Shown here piece after piece: positions 38,930-47,372 of a stretch of 52,737 nt of DNA. Each line of letters begins with the position of its first letter. Position 1 is the first letter of the stretch. A model generated the notes under the pieces. That model saw nothing but the letters and a program-made list of their open reading frames with translations. It had not been told where the DNA came from and did no database searches. The DNA comes from Bacteroidales bacterium. Its GTDB lineage: Bacteria > Bacteroidota > Bacteroidia > Bacteroidales > Paludibacteraceae. The position numbers and the translations under genes are program-made. The DNA is taken from the NCBI GenBank assembly GCA_900767595.1, contig CAAFZS010000042.1:1-52737 (forward strand), in the 5' to 3' direction.

Positions 38930-40877
38930 ATAAGACCCAAATTTGTCCGTTGTGGAAGATTTTTTTTGGGAGTAGGGGAGTAGAGGGGTAGAGGAGTAGG
39001 GGAGTAGAGGCTTCTTGTTTAACCACCCATAACTCCAAGGCGTCGTGTGCCCACATCACAATAGCATCCATCGGGCGGTCTTGGTCTACATAGATACCCG
39101 TATTGAACTGATCGACAATCGTATATTCGTCGTTCGGTGTAATCGTGACATAGCGGCATACATCGCTGCTATCCACTTTCTCCACCGGTTCGGGCAAGCA
39201 CTCTATTTTTTGTGCACCTACACTCCAAGCGGCGGTGGGGGTGAGTTCGGGCAGACCGAAATAGTTCTTGAACCTGCCTTGCACATTACTCAATACGTGC
39301 CCGTTTTCCAACCCTTGCCCGTAAGGCTTGCCGGTGATGGGGTTCTCGGTGTCGTAGATGAGCATTGAACCCGTCTCGTCCCGCACGAAAATATACTTGT
39401 CGTATTTCTTGGTAACGACTACATCGCCTAAATAGATTGTAGCAAAATCGGTGGCTTGTACCGCCTCTGCAACCGTCTTAACGCCAATCAGATTCCCCAT
39501 CACCGGCACTTTATGCGTCACGCCGGTAGAGGTGAATACGATTGTATCCATAAACGACCCTTCTTCGTTTGCAACAAAAGTGATGGTCAGGTAATCTCCG
39601 TCTTGATCGAGTTCGCTCTTATCGAGTGCAAACGCACTGCCGTCTTGAAGACTTACGGCGATAGGTTCGGTCAGTTTATTCCCGTTGACTTCGATGGTTT
39701 TGGGAGTAGAGGAGTAGGGGGGTAGGGGGGTAGAGGAGTAGGGGAGTAGAGGGGTAGGGGCATAACGAATATCCCCGAAATTGACAAACGGAGCAGCAAT
39801 GGCGGGTTCGTCGGTACCTTGTGCTTCGGTATAGCGGTAGAGGGCGACTTTGGTTTGGCTATTGGGGTCTGCATAACACCCGAAGAGTTGGTCGGAAGCA
39901 TTGTATTGCATATACTTGCGCTCGGAGGTGCCTTGGTTGGTGATGACCGCTTTTCCGTCATTGGCGATGTCGATAGTCCATAACCCGAAGTTCCCGTAGG
40001 AAGGGGATTCCACCTTGTCCCAAAGGGTGAGTTTATTCTTCGTCCGTCCGCCATCGGCAACCAAATACAGATCTCCGTAACCGATATCTTCCATAGTCCA
40101 CACACTGGAAGTTCCGCCCGGGACAGGCAGTTCGTGGAAGAGGTATGCCATCTCCATATTCGGTTCTACTTCGGTGCGGTTATTGGCGTACTTCGCCTTC
40201 ACGGCGTGGATATTGTTCTTGCTCACTTCGGGATCGTAATATCCCATAATCTGATTTGTCACCCCATCACCCACACCAAAGATAACAAGGTCGCTATCAC
40301 GCAACTGCCTGCTGTCGGTTACGAGTTGGAAGGAGGGTTGTGTAAACGGATTACTTCCTCCCTCTTGTGCGCGGATAGAGATGGTGTTGATGTGAATGGC
40401 GTTCTTGGTGCAAACAACCGTAAAAGTGATATTGCCGGATACCGGTTTTTCAAATCGGATAACACTATCGCGATTGACTTCACTGTCACTGACACCTTGA
40501 TTGGTCATTACAATCGAATCGCGCACCTCCCCTACTTGAACATAGATGATACCTTGCCCTTTATTACTGGAATTTTGGCAAAGGTTGAAGTCGATACGAC
40601 GGATATCCGTGAACGAACGAATAGAGGTTACTTCTACACCCGATTGACCCGTTTGTACACTGACTCCGGCACCGTGTAATAAACCATTTGCCCAAACCCG
40701 ACCGGCATCGTAAGCGCCACCATCCTTGGTGGCTTTCCAGCCGTCGGTCTTGCCGTCACACTTGGTGGCACCGACTTGGCTAGCCCATTTGACAGAAGTG
40801 AATTGATACGTAGTGATTCCCGCGTACGCGTGAGCGCACATAATAATTAATAAAAGGAAAGAGAGCTTTTTTTTCAT
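38904..40877 (-). CDS. large secreted multidomain protein with OB-fold-like domain
   Basis: A 657-residue protein with a signal peptide (MKKKLSFLLLIIMCAHAYA). It has an N-terminal beta domain (about 20-170), a middle domain with lectin-like or surface-type repeats (FQLVTDSRQLRDSDLVIFGVGDG..., about 180-360), a linker, an OB-fold-like segment (TIYLGDVVVTKKYDKYIFVRDETGSMLIYDTE, about 480-560, as in DUF6359/YhcR-type modules), and a C-terminal module KKIFHNGQIWVLYEDKTYQL. Two PYSSTPLPP-like stretches (about 371-391 and 629-640) are encoded by tagaggagtagggg repeats. It probably lies on the cell surface. It is coupled to the HsdR-N-like gene by a 26-base overlap. Confidence 0.82.
   Translation of the reverse strand: MKKKLSFLLLIIMCAHAYAGITTYQFTSVKWASQVGATKCDGKTDGWKATKDGGAYDAGRVWANGLLHGAGVSVQTGQSGVEVTSIRSFTDIRRIDFNLCQNSSNKGQGIIYVQVGEVRDSIVMTNQGVSDSEVNRDSVIRFEKPVSGNITFTVVCTKNAIHINTISIRAQEGGSNPFTQPSFQLVTDSRQLRDSDLVIFGVGDGVTNQIMGYYDPEVSKNNIHAVKAKYANNRTEVEPNMEMAYLFHELPVPGGTSSVWTMEDIGYGDLYLVADGGRTKNKLTLWDKVESPSYGNFGLWTIDIANDGKAVITNQGTSERKYMQYNASDQLFGCYADPNSQTKVALYRYTEAQGTDEPAIAAPFVNFGDIRYAPTPLLPYSSTPLPPYSSTPKTIEVNGNKLTEPIAVSLQDGSAFALDKSELDQDGDYLTITFVANEEGSFMDTIVFTSTGVTHKVPVMGNLIGVKTVAEAVQATDFATIYLGDVVVTKKYDKYIFVRDETGSMLIYDTENPITGKPYGQGLENGHVLSNVQGRFKNYFGLPELTPTAAWSVGAQKIECLPEPVEKVDSSDVCRYVTITPNDEYTIVDQFNTGIYVDQDRPMDAIVMWAHDALELWVVKQEASTPLLLYPSTPLLPKKIFHNGQIWVLYEDKTYQL
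38963..39011. repeat. tagaggagtagggg repeat inside the secreted-protein gene, copy a
   Basis: ggagtaggggagtagaggggtagaggagtaggggagtagagg lies in frame near the 3' end of the gene and encodes the STPLLLYPSTPLLP stretch. Confidence 0.85.
39706..39763. repeat. tagaggagtagggg repeat inside the secreted-protein gene, copy b
   Basis: A run of six or so 9- to 10-base units that encodes YAPTPLLPYSSTPLPPYSSTP in the middle of the protein. The same family is in aroB (41219-41272) and at 26417-26450. Confidence 0.88.
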
Positions 40878-40907
40878 TGTGGATTGTGGATTGTGGATTG
40901 TGGATTG
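40877..40907. repeat. ttgtgga heptamer repeat between aroB and the secreted-protein gene
   Basis: Four and a half tandem copies of ttgtgga occupy the whole 31-base gap, directly before the minus-strand start codon at 40877. Confidence 0.9.
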
Positions 40908-40908
40908 A

Positions 40909-41955
40909 TTATACGGAAAAAAGGTAATCTAAAGATTCGCGAATCAGATGTTCGTCCACTACTTGACCCCAAACGGGTTGACCGATGGCGCGCAGCAACG
41001 TAAAACGAATCTCTGTATTATTGGTGTTCTTTTTGTCTTGGTGCATTCGTTCGATGAGCCGGTCCGCTTGCTTGCAGTCGCATTGCGGCTTACCGTAGTA
41101 CTCATTCATTAAGTGAACGAGTCGGGTAATGACCTCCTTGTCCAGTCCGAGCAGCGCGTGACTGATATAACATTCGGCGATGAGACCGTAGAGCACGGCA
41201 TAGCCGTGGTTGATTGGGGGTAGGGGAGTAGAGGAGTAGGGGGGTAGAGGAGTAGAGGAGTAGGGGAGTAGGGTCTCTAAGGCGTGAGCGATGGTATGGC
41301 CGAAGTTGAGGACTTGGCGAAGGCCGTTCTCTTTCGGGTCTTGGCTAACGATGAGTTGTTTGATGCCGATAGAGCGCTCAATGAGTTGCTGCATCTGACG
41401 GTTATCCGGTTCTTGATGAAGGTCATAGCAGAGCAATTGTTCCCAATACGACTTGTCGGCAATAAGTCCGTGCTTGAGCATCTCGGCATAACCGCTGAGC
41501 CGTTCTTTGGCGGGCAACGAATTCAGCCAACGTGTATCAATAACAGTATCTACGGGCGCGTGAAAGACACCGATGCTGTTTTTGAGTTGCCCATAATCGA
41601 ACCCGGTTTTGCCGCCCCACGAGGCATCTACCATCGCGAGTAAGGTGGTGGGGATATTGACATAACTGATTCCCCGCTTATAGGTAGCTGCCGCAAAACC
41701 GCCCAAGTCGGTGACGGTTCCGCCACCCACATTGACGAGCAGGCTCTTACGCGTAGCGTTGTGAGCGAGAAGAAAATCCCAGATCTTTTCGACCTGCTCA
41801 AGGTGTTTGTTCTCCTCCCCGTCGGGTAACGGAAGGGTCGGGTAGTCACAACACCCTATCGAAACGAGTGATTGACTCAAAATGACTAAAATTTGGTCGT
41901 ATGAACCAACAAATTTTGCCAAAATGGGACTAAAATTGAACATATTTGGTTGCAT
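40909..41955 (-). CDS. aroB: 3-dehydroquinate synthase
   Basis: A 348-residue AroB: VNVGGGTVTDLGGFAAATYKRGISYVNIPTTLLAMVDASWGGKTGFDYGQLKNSIGVFHAPVDTVID is the complete NAD/metal-binding core, with further metal ligands in SGYAEMLKHGLI (Glu, about 156-167) and LNFGHTIAHALE (His, about 216-227). It makes dehydroquinate in the shikimate pathway. Between HALE and the next conserved HGYAVLYGL lies an insert LLPYSSTPLPPYSSTPLPPIN encoded by the tagaggagtagggg repeat (41219-41272); in normal AroB these two motifs are only a few residues apart. The N-terminal domain is also short. The start could be 41955 or the ATG at 41943. The promoter overlaps that of the thioredoxin gene. Confidence 0.95.
   Translation of the reverse strand: MQPNMFNFSPILAKFVGSYDQILVILSQSLVSIGCCDYPTLPLPDGEENKHLEQVEKIWDFLLAHNATRKSLLVNVGGGTVTDLGGFAAATYKRGISYVNIPTTLLAMVDASWGGKTGFDYGQLKNSIGVFHAPVDTVIDTRWLNSLPAKERLSGYAEMLKHGLIADKSYWEQLLCYDLHQEPDNRQMQQLIERSIGIKQLIVSQDPKENGLRQVLNFGHTIAHALETLLPYSSTPLPPYSSTPLPPINHGYAVLYGLIAECYISHALLGLDKEVITRLVHLMNEYYGKPQCDCKQADRLIERMHQDKKNTNNTEIRFTLLRAIGQPVWGQVVDEHLIRESLDYLFSV
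41219..41272. repeat. tagaggagtagggg repeat inside aroB
   Basis: Tandem 9- to 10-base units (gtaggggagtagaggagtag...) inserted in frame between the HALE and HGYAV motifs of AroB. Confidence 0.9.
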
Positions 41956-41967
41956 TTTTCAAAAAGA

Positions 41968-41999
41968 TTTGCAAAGTTACAAAAAATTTTGTAATTTTG
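41968..41999 (+). promoter_or_regulatory. promoter for the thioredoxin gene, overlapping the aroB promoter
   Basis: -33 TTTG (41968-41971) and -7 TAATTTTG (41992-41999), spacer 20. On the minus strand a -7-like TAACTTTG lies at 41979-41972, immediately next to the plus-strand -33, though its own -33 element is weak. Confidence 0.8.
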
Positions 42000-42039
42000 C
42001 AGCCTAAAAGTGTATTTTTTTACAAAAAAAGTTGAAATT

Positions 42040-42450
42040 ATGCTAAAAAAGAACATTTTTGCGTTATTTTTATGTATTTTTGCCCTTCCTTGCGTGGCAG
42101 AAGTGTCCGTGATGACGACGGCTGAGTTTAAAACCAAGATTTTTGACTACACTACCCAAGACAAGTGGAGTTATCTGGGCGACAAACCTTGTGTGATTGA
42201 TTTTTATGCCACTTGGTGTGGTCCGTGCAAACGTTTGGCTCCTATCATGGACGAATTGAGTGAGACCTATAAAGGCAAAATCAATTTCTACAAAGTGGAT
42301 GTAGATCAAAATCGCGAACTCGCTGCTGCCTTTGGTATCAGTTCGATTCCGCAAGTGTTGTATATCCCTGTAGAGGGCAATCCTTCGCTTAAGGTAGGGT
42401 TATACCCCAAAGAGGAAATTATTAAATTATTAGATGAGATATGTCGGTAG
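42040..42450 (+). CDS. periplasmic thioredoxin
   Basis: A 136-residue protein from the ATG at 42040 with a signal peptide (MLKKNIFALFLCIFALPCVA) and a thioredoxin domain: VIDFYATWCGPCKRLAPIMDEL (active-site WCGPCK, about 58-63), FYKVDVDQNRELAAAFGISSIPQVLYIP with the cis-Pro. It likely reduces periplasmic disulfides or supports envelope folding. The stop overlaps the antiporter start by 10 bases, so they are cotranscribed. Confidence 0.94.
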   Translation: MLKKNIFALFLCIFALPCVAEVSVMTTAEFKTKIFDYTTQDKWSYLGDKPCVIDFYATWCGPCKRLAPIMDELSETYKGKINFYKVDVDQNRELAAAFGISSIPQVLYIPVEGNPSLKVGLYPKEEIIKLLDEICR

Positions 42451-44072
42451 AATTATATTTACTTATCCTCGGTTTACTGTTCTTTATCAGTATCTTTACT
42501 GATAAGGTTGGTTCCCGTTTCGGGATACCCGCATTGTTGCTGTTTTTAGTTGTCGGAATGTTGTTCGGTACGGAAGGAATCGGCTATTGGCTGGATCCGG
42601 AGGCTGCGGCTGCTCCGGCAGATATTGATGGTGCGCAAGCCCTGTCCACGATAGCCCTTTGTGTTATCCTCTTCGCCGGCGGATTGAACACGAGTTTTAA
42701 TGATATCCGTCCGGTAGCGGGCCCGGGTGTTACCTTAGCCACGTTAGGGGTGCTGTTGACGGCCTTGATTACGGCCGGAGTTATCTATTTTTCCTTTAGT
42801 TGGATTCCGGCTTTAGAGAATGTTTCTTTTGCTTTTGCTCTGCTTATTGCGGCCACGATGTCATCCACGGATTCGGCTTCCGTGTTCTCCGTCTTGCGTA
42901 CGCGCAATGTGGGACTTAAGCACAACTTGCAACCTTTATTGGAACTGGAATCCGGAGCAAACGATCCAATGGCGTATATCTTGACGATTACGTTAATCGG
43001 TATTGTTACTGCCGATAAGGGCATTGCGGTGGATTGGTTGGCTCTTGTGCAGGAAGTGTTTATTCAATTAGTGGTAGGTGCCGTACTCGGATTTATCTTT
43101 GGTAAGATAGCCGTTTACCTGCTTAAGAACGTTGCGCTGAGCAATGAGTCGCTTTATCCGCTGATGATCTTTACTTTCTGTATCTTCAGTTTCGGAGCTT
43201 CTTATTATATGCGTGGAAACCCCTATTTGGCAGTGTATATCAGTGGGTTAGTGATAGGAAACACGAAGTTTGTAAGGAAACGTCAAACGACCTCTTTCTT
43301 TGACGGATTGACGTGGTTGAGCCAGCTATTTATGTTCTTGATGTTAGGTCTGATGGTTGAACCTTCGTCTTTCTTGCACCTCGATGTATGGTTGCCTTGT
43401 CTGATTATCACGATTGCGATGATGTTCCTCGCCCGTCCCCTCTCCGTCTGGTTGTGCCTGTTGCCTTTCGGCAAGCAGTTCAATAATGTAGATAAGGTCT
43501 TCGTTAGTTGGGTGGGATTGAAAGGTGCCGTGCCGATTATCTTTGCCATCTTGTGTATGGCTAATGAGGTTCCCCATTCGGAGATTATCTTTAATGTGGT
43601 CTTCTTGTGTACATTGATTTCTCTATTGACACAAGGAACTTTGCTGACCAAGGTGGCGAATAGTTTGCATTTGGCTACTCCTAAGTCAGCTACTAAACGA
43701 TTGATTTATTTCGATATCGACTTGCCCGAAGAGATTCAAGCCTCTGCCTCGGAGATATTGTTGCAGGAGAAAGATCTTGTCAACGGTAATCAAATCAAAG
43801 ACCTTTCCTTACCGGCGAAGACCTTGGTTATTATGGTTCGTCGCGGGGAGAGTTTCTTCGTACCTACCGGAACGAGTGCACTGATGCCGGGTGACCAACT
43901 GCTTATCATCACCGATGGTGCTGCCCGCAAGGCAGAGAAACTGATTGAGGAGGATGAGGAGTTCGATCTGAATCAATGGTCGGAAGAAATGAAAGTGCGT
44001 CTTCACGCCAAACTTCAAGAGCGCAAGGAACAAATACAAAAAATAAAAGCTAAAACAAATCTCAAAATATGA
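42441..44072 (+). CDS. NhaP2/CvrA-type potassium:proton antiporter
   Basis: A 543-residue CPA1 antiporter: about 12 membrane segments (1-400), including ALCVILFAGGLNTSF, FALLIAATMSSTDSASVFSVLR, LLELESGANDPMAYILTI (the E-S-x-x-N-D motif with the essential Asp) and WVGLKGAVPIIFAIL. The C-terminal about 140 residues contain a TrkA-C/RCK_C domain (LPAKTLVIMVRRGESFFVPTGTSALMPGDQLLIITD) followed by a charged tail. It is coupled to the thioredoxin gene by a 10-base overlap and to the epimerase gene by a 4-base overlap. Confidence 0.93.
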   Translation: MSVELYLLILGLLFFISIFTDKVGSRFGIPALLLFLVVGMLFGTEGIGYWLDPEAAAAPADIDGAQALSTIALCVILFAGGLNTSFNDIRPVAGPGVTLATLGVLLTALITAGVIYFSFSWIPALENVSFAFALLIAATMSSTDSASVFSVLRTRNVGLKHNLQPLLELESGANDPMAYILTITLIGIVTADKGIAVDWLALVQEVFIQLVVGAVLGFIFGKIAVYLLKNVALSNESLYPLMIFTFCIFSFGASYYMRGNPYLAVYISGLVIGNTKFVRKRQTTSFFDGLTWLSQLFMFLMLGLMVEPSSFLHLDVWLPCLIITIAMMFLARPLSVWLCLLPFGKQFNNVDKVFVSWVGLKGAVPIIFAILCMANEVPHSEIIFNVVFLCTLISLLTQGTLLTKVANSLHLATPKSATKRLIYFDIDLPEEIQASASEILLQEKDLVNGNQIKDLSLPAKTLVIMVRRGESFFVPTGTSALMPGDQLLIITDGAARKAEKLIEEDEEFDLNQWSEEMKVRLHAKLQERKEQIQKIKAKTNLKI

Positions 44073-45604
44073 AAACAACCGTTTTCCTGACAGGTGCCAC
44101 CGGCACTATGGGCTTTGCTGCCCTTCAAGAGTTTATTCAACGCCCCGACCAATATACCCTTCGTATCTTGGCTCGTCCGAGTAAGAAAAACAAAGAAAAA
44201 CTCGCTCCCTACCTCAACCAAATAGAGGTAGTGTGGGGTGATTTGACCTCCTACGAGGATGTGCTCAAAGGAGTTACCGGTGCCGATATCGTGCTGCATA
44301 TTGGAGGAATGGTGTCGCCTCAAGCGGACTACCGTCCGTTGGCTACCCAAAAGACGAACCTTACCGCGGTCACGTATATCCGCGACGCGGTTCTTGCTCA
44401 ACCCGAAGACAAACAGCCTAAGGTGGTGTATATCGGTTCCGTTGCCCAAATGGGTGACCGTCGCGAACCGCTTCATTGGGGGCGTGCCGGCGACCCTATC
44501 TGCGTGAGTGCCTACGACCATTATGGTATAACCAAGACGCTCGCGGAGCGTATCATCACCAACTCCCCCATCAAACAATGGGTAAGTCTGCGCCAATCGG
44601 GAATTCTCTATCCGGCTATCCTGAAGAACTTCGACCCGATTATGTTCCATGTACCCGTGCGCGGGGTGCTTGAGTGGGCGACCGTAGAGGACAGTGGTCG
44701 ATTGATGGAAAGAGTGTGCCGTCCCGAAGTGCCTGCCGAGTTCTGGAACAGGTATTATAATATCGGTTCGGGTAAGGATTACCGTATCTCGAACTACGAG
44801 TTTGAGTGCCTTCTGTTAAAGGCCATCGGTTGTCCTAAACCGGAGAAGATCTTTGCGTCCAAGTGGTTTACAACGAGGAACTTCCACGGGATGTGGTACC
44901 TTGATGGTGATGTGTTGGAAGACTACCTTCATTTCCGTGCGAATGAGCCTATTGAGGAGTACTTCCGTAAGATGGCGAAATCCGATACGCTCCCGAGTTC
45001 GCTCCGCTTTGCCGTTCGCTCCAAACTCGTCTATCTGTCCCGTCTTGTTCCGCACATCGTCAAACTCGTGATGTGTATGCTCGCCAATAGCAAGGAGCAC
45101 GGTACGCAGTGGTGGATAAAGAACAATAAACAACAGCGCATCGCCGCTTATTACGGCACATTGGATGCCTATAAGGCTATCCCTGATTGGGGAAAGATGG
45201 ACCTTAGCCATAACTCCGAGATACCCGTAGTGATGGATCATGGTTGGGACGAGGCCAAGCCTATTGATGAATTGACCAATGATGAATTGAACAAAGCCGC
45301 TGCTTTCCGTGGAGGAAAATACTTGGGCAACGATGAGTGGGAGTGTGCTCAAGGTCATCGCTTCAAGGCGAGTCGTCGTCTGATTCTGCTCGGTGGACAC
45401 TGGTGTCCCGAGTGCTTCCCGTATCCTTATACCAAGGAACTGAAGCTCGATTTGGGCTTCCCGCAATATGCGCGTCCGTGGGCTTGGGATAAAGAAGCAA
45501 AGCGTAATCCGTTCTTTGCGCAGTTATGGAGTCCGTTGCACGAGGCAAATGAGGATAATACCTACGGACCTGAAGTGTTTGATGGTTGGGAGAAAAAGAA
45601 GTAA
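44069..45604 (+). CDS. NAD-dependent epimerase/dehydratase with zinc-finger-like C-terminal extension
   Basis: A 511-residue protein. Residues 1-330 are an extended short-chain dehydrogenase: VFLTGATGTMGFAALQEF (GxxGxxG, 5-22), DIVLHIGG, YIGSVAQMG, and the YDHYGITK catalytic pair (about 149-156). The C-terminal 180 residues are unusual and end in WECAQGHRFKASRRLILLGGHWCPECFPYP (about 432-461), a C-x3-H ... C-x2-C pattern that may bind zinc. The substrate is unknown (nucleotide sugar or steroid-like). It is coupled to the antiporter gene and lies 3 bases before the helicase gene. Confidence 0.85.
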   Translation: MKTTVFLTGATGTMGFAALQEFIQRPDQYTLRILARPSKKNKEKLAPYLNQIEVVWGDLTSYEDVLKGVTGADIVLHIGGMVSPQADYRPLATQKTNLTAVTYIRDAVLAQPEDKQPKVVYIGSVAQMGDRREPLHWGRAGDPICVSAYDHYGITKTLAERIITNSPIKQWVSLRQSGILYPAILKNFDPIMFHVPVRGVLEWATVEDSGRLMERVCRPEVPAEFWNRYYNIGSGKDYRISNYEFECLLLKAIGCPKPEKIFASKWFTTRNFHGMWYLDGDVLEDYLHFRANEPIEEYFRKMAKSDTLPSSLRFAVRSKLVYLSRLVPHIVKLVMCMLANSKEHGTQWWIKNNKQQRIAAYYGTLDAYKAIPDWGKMDLSHNSEIPVVMDHGWDEAKPIDELTNDELNKAAAFRGGKYLGNDEWECAQGHRFKASRRLILLGGHWCPECFPYPYTKELKLDLGFPQYARPWAWDKEAKRNPFFAQLWSPLHEANEDNTYGPEVFDGWEKKK

Positions 45605-45607
45605 AGC

Positions 45608-46858
45608 ATGTTTTTTGACGAACTACCCCTATCCGACGAAGTATTAGATGCCCTTTGGGACATACATTTTGATACTTGTACCCCTGTGCAGGAAAAGACT
45701 ATTCCCGTCATCCTTGACGGCAAGGATGTTATTTCTTGTGCCCAGACGGGTACAGGCAAGACTGCGGCATATATTTTACCGCTTCTGACGAATCTGGCAT
45801 ACGACAACCACGACCCGAATAAACTGAATGCGATTATTATGGCACCGACCCGCGAGTTGGCGCAGCAGATTGACCAACAGATGGAGGGCTTCGGGTACTA
45901 CGTACCCTTCTCGTCGGTGGCTATCTACGGCGGTAACGGTGGTGGCGAATGGGGTACGCAAGTGACAGGATTGCAGACAGGTGCGGATATCGCGATTGCA
46001 ACCCCCGGAAGGTTGTTGAGTCTGATGAATATCTACGATATCGACTTTTCGGGTGTCAAGTATTTTATACTTGATGAGGCAGACCGAATGTTAGATATGG
46101 GCTTTTATGACGATATTATGACCATCGTCAAACAGTTGCCTAAGGATAGGCAAACGATTCTTTTCTCTGCTACTATGCCCGATAATATCCGTCGTATGGC
46201 GAGGGCGATAATGAATGACCCGCAGGAGGTGAAGATTGCTATCTCCCGTCCGCCGGAATCGATTCATCAGTTTGCTGCGGATGTCTATGAGGGACAGAAG
46301 ACGAAGATGCTGCGGTATATCCTTTCCGAACTCGAGGACGGACCGCATAAAGTCATCCTTTTTGCGGGGAAGAAACAGCGGGTCAAGGACTTGACGATGG
46401 CACTCAAATCCCAACATATTGATGCACGGGCGATGCACTCCGACTTGGAGCAGAAAGAGCGGGACGAAGTGATGCTCGATTTCCGTAACGGGAAGGTGGG
46501 TGTGCTGGTGGCAACGGATATCGTGGCGCGAGGTATCGATGTGGACGATATACCCCTTGTTATTAACTACGATGTACCGCGGGATGCGGAGGATTATGTG
46601 CACCGTATTGGTCGCACCGCCCGGGCGGAAAACACGGGTATAGCCGTCACCTTGGTCAGTCAGGAGGACCAACGGTTCTTCGATAAGATAGAGCGGTTCC
46701 TAAATAAGAAAATCGAACGATTGGAAGTGCCGGAAGAATTGGGAGAGACACCTCCGCCTTTTGTGCCTAAGAATGGGTCTAAGAGCGGGTCTAAAAGCGG
46801 GCGGTTTAAGCATAAAGGACATAACCGACAATTCCGCAAACGCAAAGAAGCAAAATAG
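45608..46858 (+). CDS. DEAD-box RNA helicase
   Basis: A 416-residue helicase: FDTCTPVQEKTIP (Q motif), AQTGTGKT (45-52), PTRELAQQ, DEAD in FILDEADRMLDMG (about 153-159), SAT, ATDIVARGIDVDD and HRIGRTAR. The C-terminal tail (KSGSKSGRFKHKGHNRQFRKRKEAK) is basic, as in RhlE-like helicases. It acts in RNA remodelling, ribosome assembly or decay. The last 53 bases overlap the end of the chromate transporter gene on the other strand, and its terminator (46860-46890) lies in that gene. Confidence 0.95.
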   Translation: MFFDELPLSDEVLDALWDIHFDTCTPVQEKTIPVILDGKDVISCAQTGTGKTAAYILPLLTNLAYDNHDPNKLNAIIMAPTRELAQQIDQQMEGFGYYVPFSSVAIYGGNGGGEWGTQVTGLQTGADIAIATPGRLLSLMNIYDIDFSGVKYFILDEADRMLDMGFYDDIMTIVKQLPKDRQTILFSATMPDNIRRMARAIMNDPQEVKIAISRPPESIHQFAADVYEGQKTKMLRYILSELEDGPHKVILFAGKKQRVKDLTMALKSQHIDARAMHSDLEQKERDEVMLDFRNGKVGVLVATDIVARGIDVDDIPLVINYDVPRDAEDYVHRIGRTARAENTGIAVTLVSQEDQRFFDKIERFLNKKIERLEVPEELGETPPPFVPKNGSKSGSKSGRFKHKGHNRQFRKRKEAK

Positions 46859-47372
46859 GGTGACTGAGAATTTCAGTCACTTTGTTTTTTATGACCATCG
46901 GCAGTATCATCAGTGTGAGAACAACACCGAAGATGGTCCAACTCTTCCAGTCAATGAACATCGCCGGGGTCATCAAGGTATAGGCGGCGTGAGCAATAAG
47001 AACAACGACGAGGATACGGATGATGCGCATCGTCACTTGGTAGGCTTTGGTCTTGCTCCAGCGGTCGCGCAGTTGTTGGTAGGCCCAGCAGATAAGTAGC
47101 ATAATAATAAGGCTTGGGATGATCACGGCAGCGGTAGCGAGGGCGCTACCCCATACGCTGCCCGTGACGGTATAACCGACGTACGTGGCACAGTTGATAC
47201 CGATGGGACCCGGGGTGACTTGAGAGATAGCTACCACGTCTGCAAACTCCGTTTCCGTCATCCATCCGTATCGCAGCACTTCGTGCTCGATGAGCGAGAG
47301 GATAGCCATCCCTCCGCCGAAACCGAGGAAACCGACCTTGATAAACGATAGAAAGAGTTGCCAGTAGATCAT
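46806..47372 (-). CDS. chromate transporter half, C-terminal partner
   Basis: A 188-residue ChrA-type half protein (PF02417): FIKVGFLGFGGGMAILSLIEHEVLRYGWMTETEFADVVAISQVTPGPIGINCATYVGY, then four more membrane segments. It works with the protein encoded just upstream (4-base overlap) as the two halves of a chromate-family transporter. The C-terminal codons overlap the helicase gene on the opposite strand by 53 bases, so GIVGYVLYA is antisense to the helicase tail. Confidence 0.9.
   Translation of the reverse strand: MIYWQLFLSFIKVGFLGFGGGMAILSLIEHEVLRYGWMTETEFADVVAISQVTPGPIGINCATYVGYTVTGSVWGSALATAAVIIPSLIIMLLICWAYQQLRDRWSKTKAYQVTMRIIRILVVVLIAHAAYTLMTPAMFIDWKSWTIFGVVLTLMILPMVIKNKVTEILSHPILLLCVCGIVGYVLYA
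46860..46890 (+). terminator. helicase terminator inside the chrA-like gene
   Basis: gtgactga (46860-46867) pairs with tcagtcac (46873-46880), followed by a T-rich tract. It starts 2 bases after the helicase stop and lies within the opposing chrA-like coding region. Confidence 0.8.
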
